From NCBI RefSeq assembly GCF_022682495.2, contig NC_071391.1, positions 124,291,896 to 124,355,895 on the forward strand: a stretch of DNA of 64,000 bases. The letters run 5' to 3'. Below the pieces are notes generated by a model. The model searched no databases. It was given only the letters and a program-made list of their open reading frames with translations, and had not been told where the DNA came from. Positions 26,001-36,150 of this stretch are shown one piece after another. Positions within the stretch are counted from its first letter, which is position 1, and every line of letters starts with the position of its first letter. This DNA comes from Desmodus rotundus (lineage: Eukaryota > Chordata > Mammalia > Chiroptera > Phyllostomidae). A program made the position numbers and the translations under genes.

Positions 26001-29000
26001 ACCCAGGGGTGGGGGAGGGACAGTAAGGTTGGGTAGAAAAGAAAAGATTCTTTCATTAAAAATGTGCTTATTTTCCTGTCATACACAAACAGTAACAAGA
26101 TTCTAACCATTCACTTCACAGAAATTACTATGTATTTGTTTAAACACCATTACTTGGGTTTTTGTTACTTAAAGTCAAAAACATTAACTGATTCATTCAG
26201 CCTGAATAACTGGCATTCTAGAAATAAAAAAGAGAAAATAAATGGTGGGAAATAAATAAGAAGGAGGAAAGGAGATGACTTCCCAATGTAGGAAAAAAAA
26301 GACTCATGTTTGACAGTGTGGAGAAACTTTAGAATATGATTTTATAAATCAAGAGGAAAAAATAAAACATATTTCTTCGAAAGGAACTAGAATCGGACCA
26401 GCTTCAAATTTCTCATCAACACACATTAAGATGTGGTGTGGTATCTTAGAAGTTTTAAGAGAAAATGATTTTGAATCTAGAATCACATACCTAGCCAAAC
26501 TAGCATTTCAATAGGAAAGCAAATTAAAGTCGTTTTCAGACATGTAAGGAATATAGTACAATCCACACAACATACCCTTTCTGAAAAGAATTTCATAAGG
26601 GTATCTACTCTAGCAAAAAGGAGTTCAAGAAAAATGATAATGTGTGCTACAAGAAACAATGATAAGCACAGAAACCATAAAAATGTATTAAGTTAAATAA
26701 TTTTTCATGAATAATGTAAAAAAAGATATATTAAGAAAAAAGCCTGAAACTGAAATCCCAGGTCATCTCATTATGGGAGGCAGAGGAAAGGCAGAAGGTT
26801 GGGGAGGGACTGAAGGGTCTCGACTTCTTCTGGAAGAGGACAGAGACACTAGAAGTCAGTCCAAATTAACTTTAAATATAACCACCGGAAGAATAAAAGA
26901 TACACAACGTGAAATCACCAAGGGGGAATAAAAATATGGTGGAAGAACAAGGAGAGAAGCAAGGAGAAAACTGGTAAATCCCATGAACAGCATGAAAGGA
27001 AAAGAATGAGAAAGGAGAAAGAGAAAATATGTAGGATGGAGGATTAAGTCCAAACATATCAATGAACACTATAAATTTGAATGTATTAATAAATGATTGA
27101 ACAACACCATGAAATCCATTTGTTTATAAGAGTCAGAAATTAATTAAATGCCAAAGAAAGTTTGAAAATAAAAATATACCTAGCATGTTCTCAAAGGGCA
27201 AACAGAGCAACATTGATAGTAAACAAAACAGATTTCAAAGCGAAAAACATTCAATTAGATAGCAATAGTCCGTTCTGACTAACAGCGCGATCTGTCAAGA
27301 AGATACAGCAGTGATTAATCTTTGGGCACTTCATCATCGGTTCCAAAATGGGCAGCTTTAAAACAGATGTTCTCCAACTGAACACTGATTAAATCGTAGA
27401 TTCATACACTGAATATTATGCAGACATTATAAAAAATCGTATAAATTCATATGTTATATTCAGAAAGAGATGCAAGATATATGACTGAAACAAATAAGGC
27501 AAGTTCCAAGTAGCTGTATAAAATGATCCCTTCTCCATGCATTTTAAAATAAACACATATATAAAAGCTGGTATAAGTAAAAATTTATTTTTAGAAAGTA
27601 ATATATGAAATCTGTCTGCAAAGAGTCCAACCATTGTTAATATAATGAGAACAGTTTGAGTGACATCAGTGTAACCTGGCAGACAAGGAGTGGACTGGAA
27701 TGCACATGTATGAACAATGACGACTTCACTGTACTAGTCACCGGGGGTGGTAGATGCCCTTGAGTGACCATGTGTACTGTGTGGCCATTGCATTCAAAAT
27801 GAATAAATAAGTAGAACACAAATCTGCATGAAATTTTGTGTTAAGCTTGAACATTCCTCCACAGAAACTTTTCGGATGATTTAGAAGGCCATGACTATGG
27901 GCAACTGGTGATTGGCAGCTTCATCACGACAGTGCGTCCACTCGTGCATCACGTCTCACACAGAGTTTTTTTGGGAAAACATCAAATCACCCAGGTGACT
28001 CAGCCCCCTTACAGTCCAGATTTTGCACCAGGAGACTTCTGGCTTTTCAGAAAACTAAAATCACTTTTGAAAGGGAAGAGATTTCAGACTGTCGATGAGA
28101 TTCAGGAAAATACAACAGGGCAGCTGATGGCAATTGGGAAAACTGTGCGAGGTCCCAAGGTGCCTACTTTGAAGGGTACTGAGGTATCATTGTCCTATGT
28201 ACAATGTTTCTTGTATCTTGTATCTTCTTCAATAAGTGTCTCTATTTTTCATATTGCATGGTTGTATACCTTTTGCACAGACCTCATATAAGAAACTAAT
28301 TTAAAGTGAGAGGTTGAGGTGCCCTTTACTTTCATTTTCTTCTTTTATTTACTGTTTGAATTTTATAACCAACATATAATTTCATATGTTCAAAGAACAT
28401 ATAAACTAAGAAACATGTGATTATTTTATCATTTTTTTCTGGCTTCTGGGTTTTGTGGTATACTTAGAAAGAACTTCCATGACTCCAGTGTGCTGCATAA
28501 TTTACTCATGTGTTCTGGTACTTTTACAGTTTCACTTTTTCCATTCAAGTCTGTGATCCAACTGGAATTTAGGTGGGTTCAAGGTATGAGGTGGAACTAT
28601 AGCTTCCCCCATACATATCAAATTCCTGCCAGTTGTCATAAAACCATTAATTTGATAATTAATAATTTTACCCACTGTTTGAAACATCACCTTTATTCTA
28701 TTCTATCTCTACCTAAAAAATCGAAATTTTTGTTCAATTAGTATAGCTTTATAATGTATTATCCGGTGGGGCTGGTTTTCCCTTAGTCTCTTCCAAAATA
28801 AAGATTATTTGTCCATATTATCTTTACTATAATTTTGCCAAAAGAAAAAATACACATAAATGAACCAGGTAGTACCAAAGTAGCATATACATAAAAGCTA
28901 TTCTTTCATAAATGATGCTAAGAAGTTTATCCAATTTCTTTGCTTTTGTGCTAACAGAATTAGAAAGCAAAAATTCTTAATCAAGAGAACTGATAATGCT

Positions 29001-31060
29001 TTGGTCAGTTTTCAGTGAGGAGGGAATGGGGAAGCCCAACCACGTGTAGGGGAACAGCCGTCAGTGTAAAGTGGCGATTGTGAAGTCCTCTTTGTCACAC
29101 GCCTCGTACGGCTCCTTCCGACTGAGGGTGCTCCAGTCACAGCGGCCTGGGGCTCATTTTCTGAACACACTAATGTTGGGCCCACCTTAAGACCTTGCGT
29201 ACATCCTGTTCACTGTTCTGTGTGTGGCTGGCTCTTAATTTCATTCAAAATGTGGCTCAAGTATTTTTCAATGAATTACATATAAAGCAGTGGTACCGCT
29301 CTCTAAGACAGTGTCACTGTTTTCATTTCTATACCACTTACTATAGCTGAAACTATTTATTTCACTAGTTTATGTATTTATTCTCTGTCTCACACATTAC
29401 AATTTAACTCCATACAAACAGGGAACTTGTTGATTTGTTCACTGCTGTGTTCCCAGTGCCTAGCAAGTATTAGATAATCAACACAAGCTGAGTGACGAAA
29501 TGAACGGACACTTGGGATTTAGGCCAATGAGTTGGATGGGTAACGGCAAGAAAGGAGGATGATAAAAGAACCAAAAGCATCCACTTGAATAATCACCTGC
29601 AAAATTTTCGAATGTAATCCTGGTTAATTCTGATGAAGCCAGCACACTGTTGGAAAGATTTTGGACCCAGTCCTTTCACTTTCTTCAGCTGTTCTCGGTT
29701 GATGAAGGGTCCATTTTTCTCTCGCCATTCAATAATATTCTTTGCTCGGTTGGCATTGAGTCCTGCAATATGCCTAAAAAAATAAACAAAATGAGAAATA
29801 TGGCAGATATAGTAGTTCCAAGAGTACTGAAAGGAAAGCTCTCATCTGAAAAGACAATGATATAAAACATTTGTATCATAAAAAATTGCAATTACATATT
29901 GCCACATGTCTCAAACCATAAAGATGCCGGAACCCCAGTTACCACTCACTGGTGTAAGGACTGTTCCCCAGAGTGATTCTACACTGCTCCCAGTCTTTGT
30001 ATTTCTGAGTCAAGTAGCAATTCTGCCATTTCCTGTTTAGCTTACAAGGTGAGTTAAGAGCAGAAGTTACAATAGCTACACTTGCATTTACTACCCTATT
30101 TTTTTTTATCAGCCTGTTCTCATTAGTGTAAAAGACTTGAACTATAGAAAAATACTTATCCATGAATGTCATGGTTAGTATAAAAATATAAAAACTATAT
30201 AATTAGGTAGTTTGCTTGTTGTTAACTAAACGGTTACTATTCAAGAGAATCTTAGTCTAGTATAGAATTCCATATGTGGAATTATGAGTGCTTGCAGCTA
30301 TGGTAGGAAAGCAATACCTTAAAATGTAAGGGATATTTTCTGCTATACCCATGTCAAAGGGAAAAGGCTCAGATCATTCCCAGAGGTCCAGAATTTTATG
30401 CTGCATCAGCAGATTTGTGCAATAAATGTAAACTCTGAACAAAAAAGCAGCTCTTCCATAACCCCAGGAAGAAAAAGCCAAAGTACGTAAGGTGAAATTG
30501 CAGAATGGTGAAGATTTTGCTATGTGACTTGCGGAATCAAGGTGAAAATGTGGTAACCATGCCTTGAACCCTTAGAAGTTATCCTTTGGTTACTGCCAAC
30601 TTTGAGAGATGTGTGCAAGAGACTGAACTTGTGAAAAACATCTACTCTCACGTGGTGGGAAAGAGCCCTTTCCCATGCTAACCTTATTTAAAGCCTACTA
30701 GTGACAGCAATGCACCCAATGGTAACCATATGCTCTTCGCTTTAGATTTGCAGTATTAAAAATGATAATGTGAATTGTTACAGTTCTTTTCTTAAAGGTC
30801 TTCCCTTCTGATCCATTACCTAAAGCAAGGTATGAACCCATAGATTTTTCTACACTTAACAACTTCACACACGTGCCCCCTTGTTCCACTGCAACTAGAC
30901 AGCCGGTTCAACTCAAGATTCTGTGTTCCTCAACCACAGATTTCTTGTCTCACCTTAACAAAACTTCTGAACAAATGTTAATGTCCACTCCCACAAAGCT
31001 GACACATTCTTCTACAACACTGTCCAGTGTTGCCTTGAGTAAAGTCGGGGATACATCGTG
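4776..31060 (-). CDS. SRBD1: SRBD1 (S1 RNA-binding domain protein 1), 3' part of the gene, five exons
   Basis: Seen: join of minus-strand exons 30954-31060, 29597-29773, 25806-25982, 8324-8508 and 4776-5065. All junctions are GT/AG, codon phases agree (2,2,2,1), and the total is 933 coding bases plus the stop, about 311 residues. Order of modules: HDVSPTLLK segment with VSFVGVDIN, helix-hairpin-helix with [13 protein letters not shown], Lys-rich linker (GKKKSK), HPESY segment, terminal S1 domain ending in LDLIRVL. Known: this order is that of Tex/Spt6-like proteins; vertebrate SRBD1 is about 995 residues and carries a C-terminal S1 nucleic-acid-binding domain. Inferred: this is the orthologous gene, intact over this part. 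The N-terminal domain, YqgF-like core and promoter lie beyond position 64000. The match to SRBD1 is from memory of the family, not from a search. Confidence 0.95.
5066..8323. other. SRBD1 terminal intron
   Basis: Intron between the last two coding exons. Old degraded repeat-like stretches lie at about 5145-5250 and 7510-7640, and a G/C hairpin at 5884-5900. A 161-codon plus-strand open frame (5872-6357) has no recognisable similarity and no supporting structure. Otherwise nothing identified. Confidence 0.7.
8110..8285 (+). repeat. MIR SINE fragment
   Basis: Matches the core of an old mammalian MIR in sense orientation: an agacctggtttctagctttg-like start, an aaggaaggtcactgctac-like centre and a catgtaggatgcgagaataa-like end. 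It stops just short of the 8324 exon boundary. Diverged. Confidence 0.55.
8324..8508 (-). CDS. SRBD1: SRBD1 coding exon (185 nt), helical segment before the S1 domain
   Basis: The acceptor is ccctctgcag before GTTTTTATC; the donor is GACAG before gtaagc. Entering in phase 2 it reads [17 protein letters not shown], then a Lys/Glu-rich helix and [20 protein letters not shown], ending RT plus G in phase 1. An ATG-initiated reading of this stretch would miss the first 16 or so residues, which the splice phase restores. This is the helical region between the HPESY segment and the S1 domain. Confidence 0.95.
9751..9882 (-). CDS. Candidate in-frame cassette exon (132 nt) in the SRBD1 intron
   Basis: Seen on the minus strand: acceptor with pyrimidine tract (ccttggtcttttcattag, AG at 9883-9884), an open stretch of 43 full codons, and a strong donor (ACTGAGAG before gtgaga). 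It takes one base to finish the incoming codon and leaves two, so it would sit between exons 25806-25982 and 8324-8508 and add 44 residues without a frameshift. It would read [20 protein letters not shown] and continue to ETRWLTER. My memory of human SRBD1 has no insertion here. A 43-codon open stretch is not rare by chance, so this is a hypothesis. Confidence 0.3.
11110..11240 (-). repeat. MIR fragment, antisense
   Basis: Contains the diverged antisense MIR core (acaataaccctaaagggcgg, then acacaggttcagggaggtta and a cacagctag-like end). Old and imperfect. Confidence 0.5.
12143..12340 (+). mobile_element. VES SINE (tRNA-derived, bat), copy 1
   Basis: tRNA-related head with box A TGGCTCAGTGG (12156-12166) and box B-like GGTTCAATTTC (12200-12210), a TTTCTCTGTTTCTCTTTC body and an AAATAAATGAAATC tail. 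Flanked by near-identical 15-bp target duplications: taaattgcaagaaca (12128-12142) and taaattgcaagagca (12341-12355). Confidence 0.92.
13112..13355 (+). mobile_element. VES SINE, copy 2
   Basis: Starts ccccggccagtgtggctcag, has box B GGTTCGATCC, a CT-rich body and an AAATCAATAAATA tail. Imperfect target duplication: attgtaaccctttctg on the left, aatgtaaccttttcag on the right (about 13356-13370). Confidence 0.9.
14084..14294 (+). mobile_element. VES SINE, copy 3
   Basis: Close relative of copy 1, with ccctggctggtgtggctcag, box B-like GGTTCAATTACC, a CT-rich body and an AAATAAAATC tail. Exact 10-bp target duplication ttccaacaac at 14074-14083 and 14295-14304. Confidence 0.93.
14590..14745 (-). 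repeat. MIR fragment, antisense
   Basis: aaacagagactcagaaagat followed by aggtgacctgtccaagctac is the diverged antisense MIR core (aaactgaggc, then gacttgcccaaggtcacac). Confidence 0.45.
15724..15754. repeat. Poly-C tract C27 followed by GGGG
   Basis: Uninterrupted run of 27 C's then four G's. Length in the real genome may vary or be mis-assembled. Confidence 0.9.
15915..16035 (-). repeat. MIR fragment, antisense
   Basis: Contains acagacaaggaaactgaagg, gtaagtaactttcccac and a gaacccagg-like end, the antisense of the MIR core. Confidence 0.6.
17228..17515 (-). repeat. L1 (L1MA-like) 3' UTR fragment, antisense
   Basis: The series atactgagatataaatgaca, ttaaggtgtacaatatgttg, catttaagatctactcact and cttacaaccggaagttcg follows the antisense L1MA-type 3' UTR in order. 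Confidence 0.7.
21034..21232 (+). mobile_element. VES SINE, copy 4
   Basis: Diverged copy: tggccagatgactcagttgg head, box B GGTTTGATTCC, short CT body, long A tail. A 7-bp repeat attgctg flanks both ends. Confidence 0.8.
21690..22330 (+). repeat. Old L1 ORF2 3'-part fragment
   Basis: Heavily mutated A-rich sequence that in order matches the last third of L1 ORF2 (taaacatttatagttcaaaa, attgctggtggcattataaa, gagaaatttcacttctagga). No open frame remains. Confidence 0.55.
23516..23690 (+). mobile_element. VES SINE, copy 5 (diverged)
   Basis: Degenerate head agtcctggccaggtag, box B-like gtttgatccgcagtcaggg, and a tctccatctctctcaaatca tail. The central part is rearranged or lost. Confidence 0.7.
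24475..24698 (+). mobile_element. VES SINE, copy 6
   Basis: tgctctgactggtgtggttc head, GGGTCAATTCC box B, two TGTTTCTCTC repeats and a tail of AAATAAATC units. Flanked by an approximate aagaaaaaaac / aaggaaaaaaac target duplication. Confidence 0.88.
25806..25982 (-). CDS. SRBD1: SRBD1 coding exon (177 nt), Lys-rich linker and HPESY segment
   Basis: The donor is strong (GAG before gtaagt). The acceptor is placed at tacag before TAGTCAG because its first base T completes the split Ser codon; an alternative AG seven bases further on would break the frame. Encodes a low-complexity stretch ([10 protein letters not shown], then EKPGKKKSK) followed by [14 protein letters not shown] and ending in ATR. 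The HPESY region is shared with Tex proteins; the linker is the least conserved piece. The Lys run could act as a nuclear localisation signal, which is inference only. Confidence 0.92.
26290..27605 (+). repeat. Old L1 fragment
   Basis: A-rich, in L1M-like order (gtgtggtatcttagaagttt, ttgaatctagaatcacatac, tcagacatgtaaggaatata, gagttcaagaaaaatgat). Its right edge is cut by the mariner at 27606. Confidence 0.55.
27606..28286 (+). mobile_element. Internally deleted mariner, copy 2
   Basis: Terminal inverted repeats TGAAATCTGTCTG (left) and TGAGGTCTGTGCA (right, reverse complement), with TA on both sides (27604-27605, 28287-28288). It keeps the 3' half of a transposase frame: [20 protein letters not shown], then a WLF-Lys-rich segment and [13 protein letters not shown]. 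This includes the final Asp of the mariner catalytic triad (in the PDFAPGD motif). The central catalytic region is missing and stops interrupt the N-terminal part. Confidence 0.85.
29400..29500 (+). repeat. L2 LINE 3' tail
   Basis: acagggaacttgttgatttg, ttcactgctgtgttcccagt, gcctagcaagtattagataa is the diverged L2 3' end in sense orientation. Confidence 0.55.
29597..29773 (-). CDS. SRBD1: SRBD1 coding exon (177 nt), helix-hairpin-helix module
   Basis: The acceptor is a T-rich tract ending tttttttag before GCATATTGC; the donor is GCAG before gtgatt. Encodes [16 protein letters not shown], then a Lys/Glu-rich helix, then [18 protein letters not shown]. The paired G-L-N and G-L-G-P turns are the helix-hairpin-helix signature that Tex and SRBD1 use for nucleic-acid contact. 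The exon enters and leaves in phase 2 and its length is divisible by three, so skipping it would delete 59 residues without a frameshift. Confidence 0.95.
30954..31060 (-). CDS. SRBD1: SRBD1 coding exon (107 nt), end of the Tex core
   Basis: Read on the minus strand it follows a pyrimidine-rich acceptor (cttttTAAG, AG at 31061-31062) and ends TTAAG before gtgaga. It begins in phase 0 with [18 protein letters not shown] and continues through VSFVGVDIN to EVLL. In Tex-family proteins the HDV is the second part of a conserved YQHDV motif, so the preceding exon, outside the window, should end in codons for YQ. It ends in phase 2, and the first base of the next exon completes an Arg codon. A short open frame on the opposite strand overlaps it and is only a shadow. 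Confidence 0.93.
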
Positions 31061-31306
31061 CTTAAAAAGACAAAAATCAAATTATCAATCAAAAATAAAG
31101 AACAAAATTCTGGGACTACTCCATTATTTCACGTACATAGCTGGCTGAGACACAGCATAGTAAACTACATCATTTCTTTTAAATACACTGTTAGAAGATA
31201 TAATTAATCAGAACTTAAGGAATCTGTGTTTTCTTACTCTACTCCCACAGTTCACTCTAATATAACATAACCAGCGTTTTTCCCTTTTCCAAAATTTGGC
31301 TTAGAG

Positions 31307-31496
31307 CAGTGGTTCTCAAACTTTAGCTTGCCATCAAAACCACCCGCAGGGCTTGTTAAAAACACAGTTGCTGGGCCTCCACATCCAGGGTTTCTGATTC
31401 AGTAGGTCAGGGGCATGGCCTGGGAATCTGCATTCTAACAGACTCCCCCGGGCTGTTGTTGCCGCTGGTTCCCAGAGCATACTTTGAGAAATACTG
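31307..31496 (-). mobile_element. MER5A (hAT-Charlie non-autonomous element)
   Basis: Begins CAGTGGTTCTCAAACTTTAG and ends TTTGAGAAATACTG, inverted terminal repeats of MER5A. The interior (gggcttgttaaaaacacag, ctgattcagtaggtcagg) follows the antisense MER5A consensus. It lies 246 bp upstream of an SRBD1 exon acceptor. Confidence 0.85.
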
Positions 31497-31931
31497 GTCT
31501 CTGCCATTTACTCTCTGCCTTGTAGTGTTGTCTTCACTTGCATGGGTATTCCCTTAGTTCTTCTTAAGAGAAGAAAGCTTACATTATAACAGGAAGCAGT
31601 ACCTTAATACTCAATGACTTTCACAGTAAATCAAACTCACGTTTCATCAAATTGAAGATACCATTGCTTATATGAAGCATCATTATTGCTTTCCCATTAC
31701 TTTGAATTTTCAAATATTAAAAGAGCTCTTTTAAAGTTTTAAAATCATGTATCGTGCAAAGATAAAAAAAAGAAAATATAAACAATCTAAACTGGTTTAG
31801 GTTTTCTTCACATTCAGCACTCAGTTCTTCTGAACCAGTTCTTTTCTCAGAGTCATAGATGTCCCAGTTTTCAATAGGAAATTGTCTTTTACATTAGCAA
31901 AAGGAATGTAGCCTTTCTTAGAGGAGAAAGA

Positions 31932-32613
31932 AAAGGTCTGTCCTGACAGTACACAGCCATGTATTATGAAAAATAGAGGCGCTTATTTTAGAAGATACAG
32001 GATACAAGAAACATTGTACATAGGACAATGATGTGTCAGTCCCCTTCAAAGTAGGCACCTTGGGACCTCACACAGTTCTCCTAATTGCCATCAGTTGCTC
32101 CAATGTACTTTCCTAAATCTCATCAACAGTCTGCAATCTCTTCCCTTTCAAAGGTGATTTTAGTTTTGGGAAAAGCCAGAACTCAAAGGGAGCCAAATCT
32201 GGGCTGTAGGGGGGCTGAGTTGTCTGGGTGATTTGATGTTTCTCCAAAAAACTCTGCATGAGACGTGATGCATGAGCAGGCACGTTTGTTGTGATGAAGC
32301 TGCCAACACCAGTGGCCCATAGCTGCAGTCTTCTGAATCACCTGGAGAGTTTCTGGGGAGAAATGTTCAAGCTTAACGCAAATTTGAAGCAGATTCATTG
32401 CTCTACTGACTCATTCATTTTGAATGTAATGGCCACACAGTACACATGCTCACTCAATGGCATCTACCACCCCCACTGACTACTACAATGAAGTCATCAT
32501 TGTTCATGTAGGTTTATTCCAGTCCACTATCCTTGGCTGCCTGGTTACATCAATATCACTCAAACCATTCTCATTAAATTAACAATGGCTGGACTTCTTT
32601 TGGACACACCTTG
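31932..32613 (-). mobile_element. Internally deleted mariner, copy 3
   Basis: Ends AAAGGTCTGTCC (left) and, as reverse complement, CAAGGTGTGTCC (right), with TA at the right side. The minus strand keeps the N-terminal motif (CVKLEHFSPETLQVIQK) joined to the C-terminal part through the same deletion junction as copies 1 and 2. Frame broken. Confidence 0.85.
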
Positions 32614-33456
32614 TATTGTACAGTCTCTGGGATTTTCTTTCAAGATTTAGATGTTCATTCTGTAAGCTTTGATAGTAGTCCCATCTTAATCTTAACAGAA
32701 AGTACCAAGAGAAGAGATTTGGGACAGCAACAGAAATCCTATTCCTACCTTAAAGTTTCTTAAATGTTTTATTGTGAAATGGTTTGTCAACTAAAAAAGT
32801 GAAGTTCAAGGCATGTCTCCAGGATTAATAATCAAGTTCATACAGCAAATACACCATGACTGGCCATAGGGCCAACTGCAATGGTAGGAAACCAATGAAT
32901 GTAAGATGCATCCTGATTTCCGAGACATTAAAATGCAAGAAAATGCGCATCTTGGAAATGATGGAATACAGTATCTGAGAGTAAATATTTTGTTGGCTAA
33001 TTGGAGCCAGATTACCACAATGAATTGTTCACAATGTACTTGATGTCGTTCATAATTCTAAAATTAAAGATCCTCTCGTTGTTTTCCCAGTATGAAACTG
33101 GAGGTCAGCATCATTCTCTTTTCCATATGTCTGAAGGAAAAAAGGATAGGGTTGATAACCTTAAACTCTTAGGAAGACAATATTGTAAGTAGGCCCGTAG
33201 GTACTGTGATGGACCACACTATTATCACTTAGTAGCAGCACACATTTTGTTTTGAAGATTGAAGGGTACAGTGGTACTTTTTATTTCAGAGAAAACCTAC
33301 TTGGTAACTATCCAGGCCACAGCTAAAATATTTAAATGTAATTTAAAAAATCTAATAAGCAAACATGATCATGAAAGGGATCATAAAGACAAACCCAAGA
33401 CCTCACTGAGAATCTGATCTCTCTGGAGCTACAGCTTTTAAGAAGCAAGATAGTCT

Positions 33457-33683
33457 AGCCCTGAACGGTATTATCGCTCCGCTGTTTGGGTATCGCTCTG
33501 AAAAGCGGTATGTCACCAGTTTGATTCCTGGTCAGGGCGCATGTCTGGGTTGTGGATTCAGTCTCAGTTGGGGCCCGTATGATAGGCAACTGATTGATGT
33601 TTCTCACATAGATATTTCTCTCCCTCTCTTTCTCCCTCCTTTCCCCTTTCCCTAAATACAAATAAAGTCTTTTTTAAAAAAAG
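33457..33683 (+). mobile_element. VES SINE, copy 7
   Basis: Diverged head, clear box B GTTTGATTCCTGGTCAGGGC, TTTCTCACATAGATATTTCTC body and an AAATACAAATAAAGTC tail. Target duplication gatagtct on both sides (within 33447-33456 and 33687-33697). Confidence 0.88.
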
Positions 33684-34119
33684 GAACAGGATAGTCTTTT
33701 CGTTAACTAAATAGATGAGAAGCAGCAAAATGAAAAAAGGACTTAAGAAAAAAGTGAGGGTAAGGGACAGATAACAATGTAGAGGCAACGACGATGACAG
33801 CAATAAGAAAAACTATCTGAGGAAAGAGATCGAACCCTAAACAAACAGGAAAAACTAAGAGTAATGGTTGGAAGCTATTACAGTAAAGACAAACAAGGAC
33901 ACATACTTCAAAGCACACGAGATGCCTGGGTAGCTAAATGAGCAGCCGTCCATGTAGCAGACATTCTTGGTTGTCTATCCTACCTCTAGCCTCTAACCCC
34001 TTTTTTTCCTTCCAAACAGAAGCCTGATTGTCTTTCATGCATCTATACTACCTCTGTGAGGCCATACGCTTGGGGAAAGCTGGCCCCAGTTCCAGCAGAT
34101 GATAATGACTGGTTAAAAC

Positions 34120-34360
34120 CAGTGGTTTTCAAATTGAGGGTTGTGACCAATTAGTGGGTCATAAAGTTAATTTGGTGGCTTGCCACCAACATAAAAAGAA
34201 TCAAGAAAGAAATAGAATAGACCACATACAGCACGTTGCATATGTCCTTAACAGGCAATGAACAGCGCAATGAATAAGGCAGCCAGGTGAGACCAGGACG
34301 TGTGTTTCGCTCGCTGCTATCTCACTTGATTTTCTGAGAAATGATGGTCATTTTGACCAC
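34120..34360 (+). mobile_element. hAT-like non-autonomous element, ends uncertain
   Basis: Starts CAGTGGTTTTCAAATTGAGG with ttgtgaccaattagtgggtc inside, typical of Charlie-type MITEs. A loosely inverted CCACTG lies near 34357-34362, but no convincing 8-bp target duplication was found, so the right end is a guess. Confidence 0.45.
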
Positions 34361-34949
34361 TGATTGACGGAGAGCTTAAAGAGTAACTTTTCAGAGTTAT
34401 GAGGCCAAGTATCAGAAAAAAGGTATGAGAAGTCTATCATCTTTTGGCAAAATGCTGATTCTTTTAACCAAGTTTAGTTACAAACTTTCAGTGTATTTTT
34501 CAGAAAGAACATTGTTGAGCATGACATTTTCCAAATTATTAGCGATTATAATATTTTAACTGAGTTACTACAAGTTGTCCTTAAGGTAAATCAGTTTAAA
34601 CACTGAAGGAAAAAAAATAACTGAAGCAAGCTCAACTACCAGACTTGGAAATGTTAATAATGACGACATTGAGGGAACGTGTTGAGTCCAATCAGCAGTC
34701 TTTAACTTGACTTGAGTCATATTTTAAACAGCAAAAAATATCTATAAGTCTTTAAAATAAACATGACATTAAAAAGGATTTTACAAATACACAAAAACAA
34801 TAAAAACGAGAGACCCCTGGTGTATTCTTGTCATATTGTTTTACTAGATGTCAGTCTGCGACTTTCAAAATTAAAAATCAAACAAGAACACTTGGAACAT
34901 CCATACCAGAAGGCCTAAAGTGAAGAAGATGCAGAATGCCAAGTATTGG

Positions 34950-35570
34950 TAACAAAGTAAAGAGACTGCAATGCTCAAATATCAACATGATAAATGAATT
35001 TTAGGTCGGATTTACAAGCCAGTTCGTTGGAGGATTTATTTTGTATGATGTAAATATAACTAATAAAGCTGAACCAGATATATTTACATAATCCAAAGAT
35101 GCATTACTATTTAATATAAATTCAATTAGATAAACCACAGAAGAATAAAAATGAATAAATTCCTAGAAATACAGCAATTATCAAAACTGACTCAAGAAGA
35201 ACTAAGACTATCTGAACAGACCTATAACAAGTAAAGAGATTCAATGAGTAATCAAAAATCTCCCGAAAAAGAAAGGTCTAGGATGAGAGATCTTCATTGG
35301 TGAGGATCTATGTTTGAGGATCAAACATTTACAGAATTAACACTAAGTCTTCTCAGCTCTTCCAGAAAATAAGAGAAGGAAACAAACACTTCCTAACTCA
35401 CCCTATGAGGCCAGTATAACCTGATATCAAAGCCAGGCAAAGATACCACCAGGAAAACAAAAAAGAACCCGCACACAAGAACTACAAATTAATATTGCTT
35501 ATGAATGTAGGAGCAAAAGTCCTCAACAAAAAACTAGTAAACCAAATCCAACAGCATATTAAAAAAAATT
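34950..35570 (+). repeat. Old L1 ORF2 fragment
   Basis: A-rich, with L1-like order (tcctagaaatacagcaatta, ttcctaactcaccctatgag, agccaggcaaagataccacc, aatattgcttatgaatgtag). No open frame. Confidence 0.6.
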
Positions 35571-35639
35571 AAATATCATGACATATATATTATGTATTTA
35601 GTGAATGTGAATTCAAGAAGCAGATACATATTTTTTTTT

Positions 35640-36150
35640 CTGTTGAAAAACAATCCCTTGGCATTTTTAAACTTTTAATTTTGCAATCTCCTCAAATTTA
35701 GAAAAACTTTTAAGAGTAATAAAAGAATTTCCTCACTCAGATAAATACTTCAGTGTGTATTTCCAAATACCAAGGACATTGTCTTACAAACCATTCATTG
35801 GGTAATAATTAAAATCAGGAAAGTTATCGCTGATGTTATAATATTACTCAATGCACAACCCATATACAAATTTCATCAGTTGTCCCAATTCTACTTTAGA
35901 GCATCTCCTTCTCAGTGCAGAATTCAGTCCATGATCACACGATGCATTCACTGGTCTTGCTACACTCTGTGCCAGGCAGCTTTCACGATGACTCCCAGTG
36001 GCCCCAACTCCTGGCGCTCATGCACTTGTGGGACCCTGTTTCCTTGAGTCTACGGTTCGCTGATCGTTCTTGTCTGTGTCAATTATCACTAAGATTATTG
36101 CACCACTCAAATGAACAAGTTGTGTGAGAAAGTAGTTTCAATGTTGACTC
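35640..36150. repeat. Ancient repeat fragment, family not assigned
   Basis: Contains caatgcacaacccatataca, aaatttcatcagttgtccca and gatcacacgatgcattcact, a series seen in old mammalian LINE/LTR tails. I cannot name the family. Confidence 0.35.

Larger units (their letters stand above)
25983..29596. other. SRBD1 intron, about 3.6 kb
   Basis: Contains an old L1 (about 26290-27600), a mariner (27606-28286) and an L2-like tail (about 29400-29500). Nothing recognisable at 28300-29390. Confidence 0.75.
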
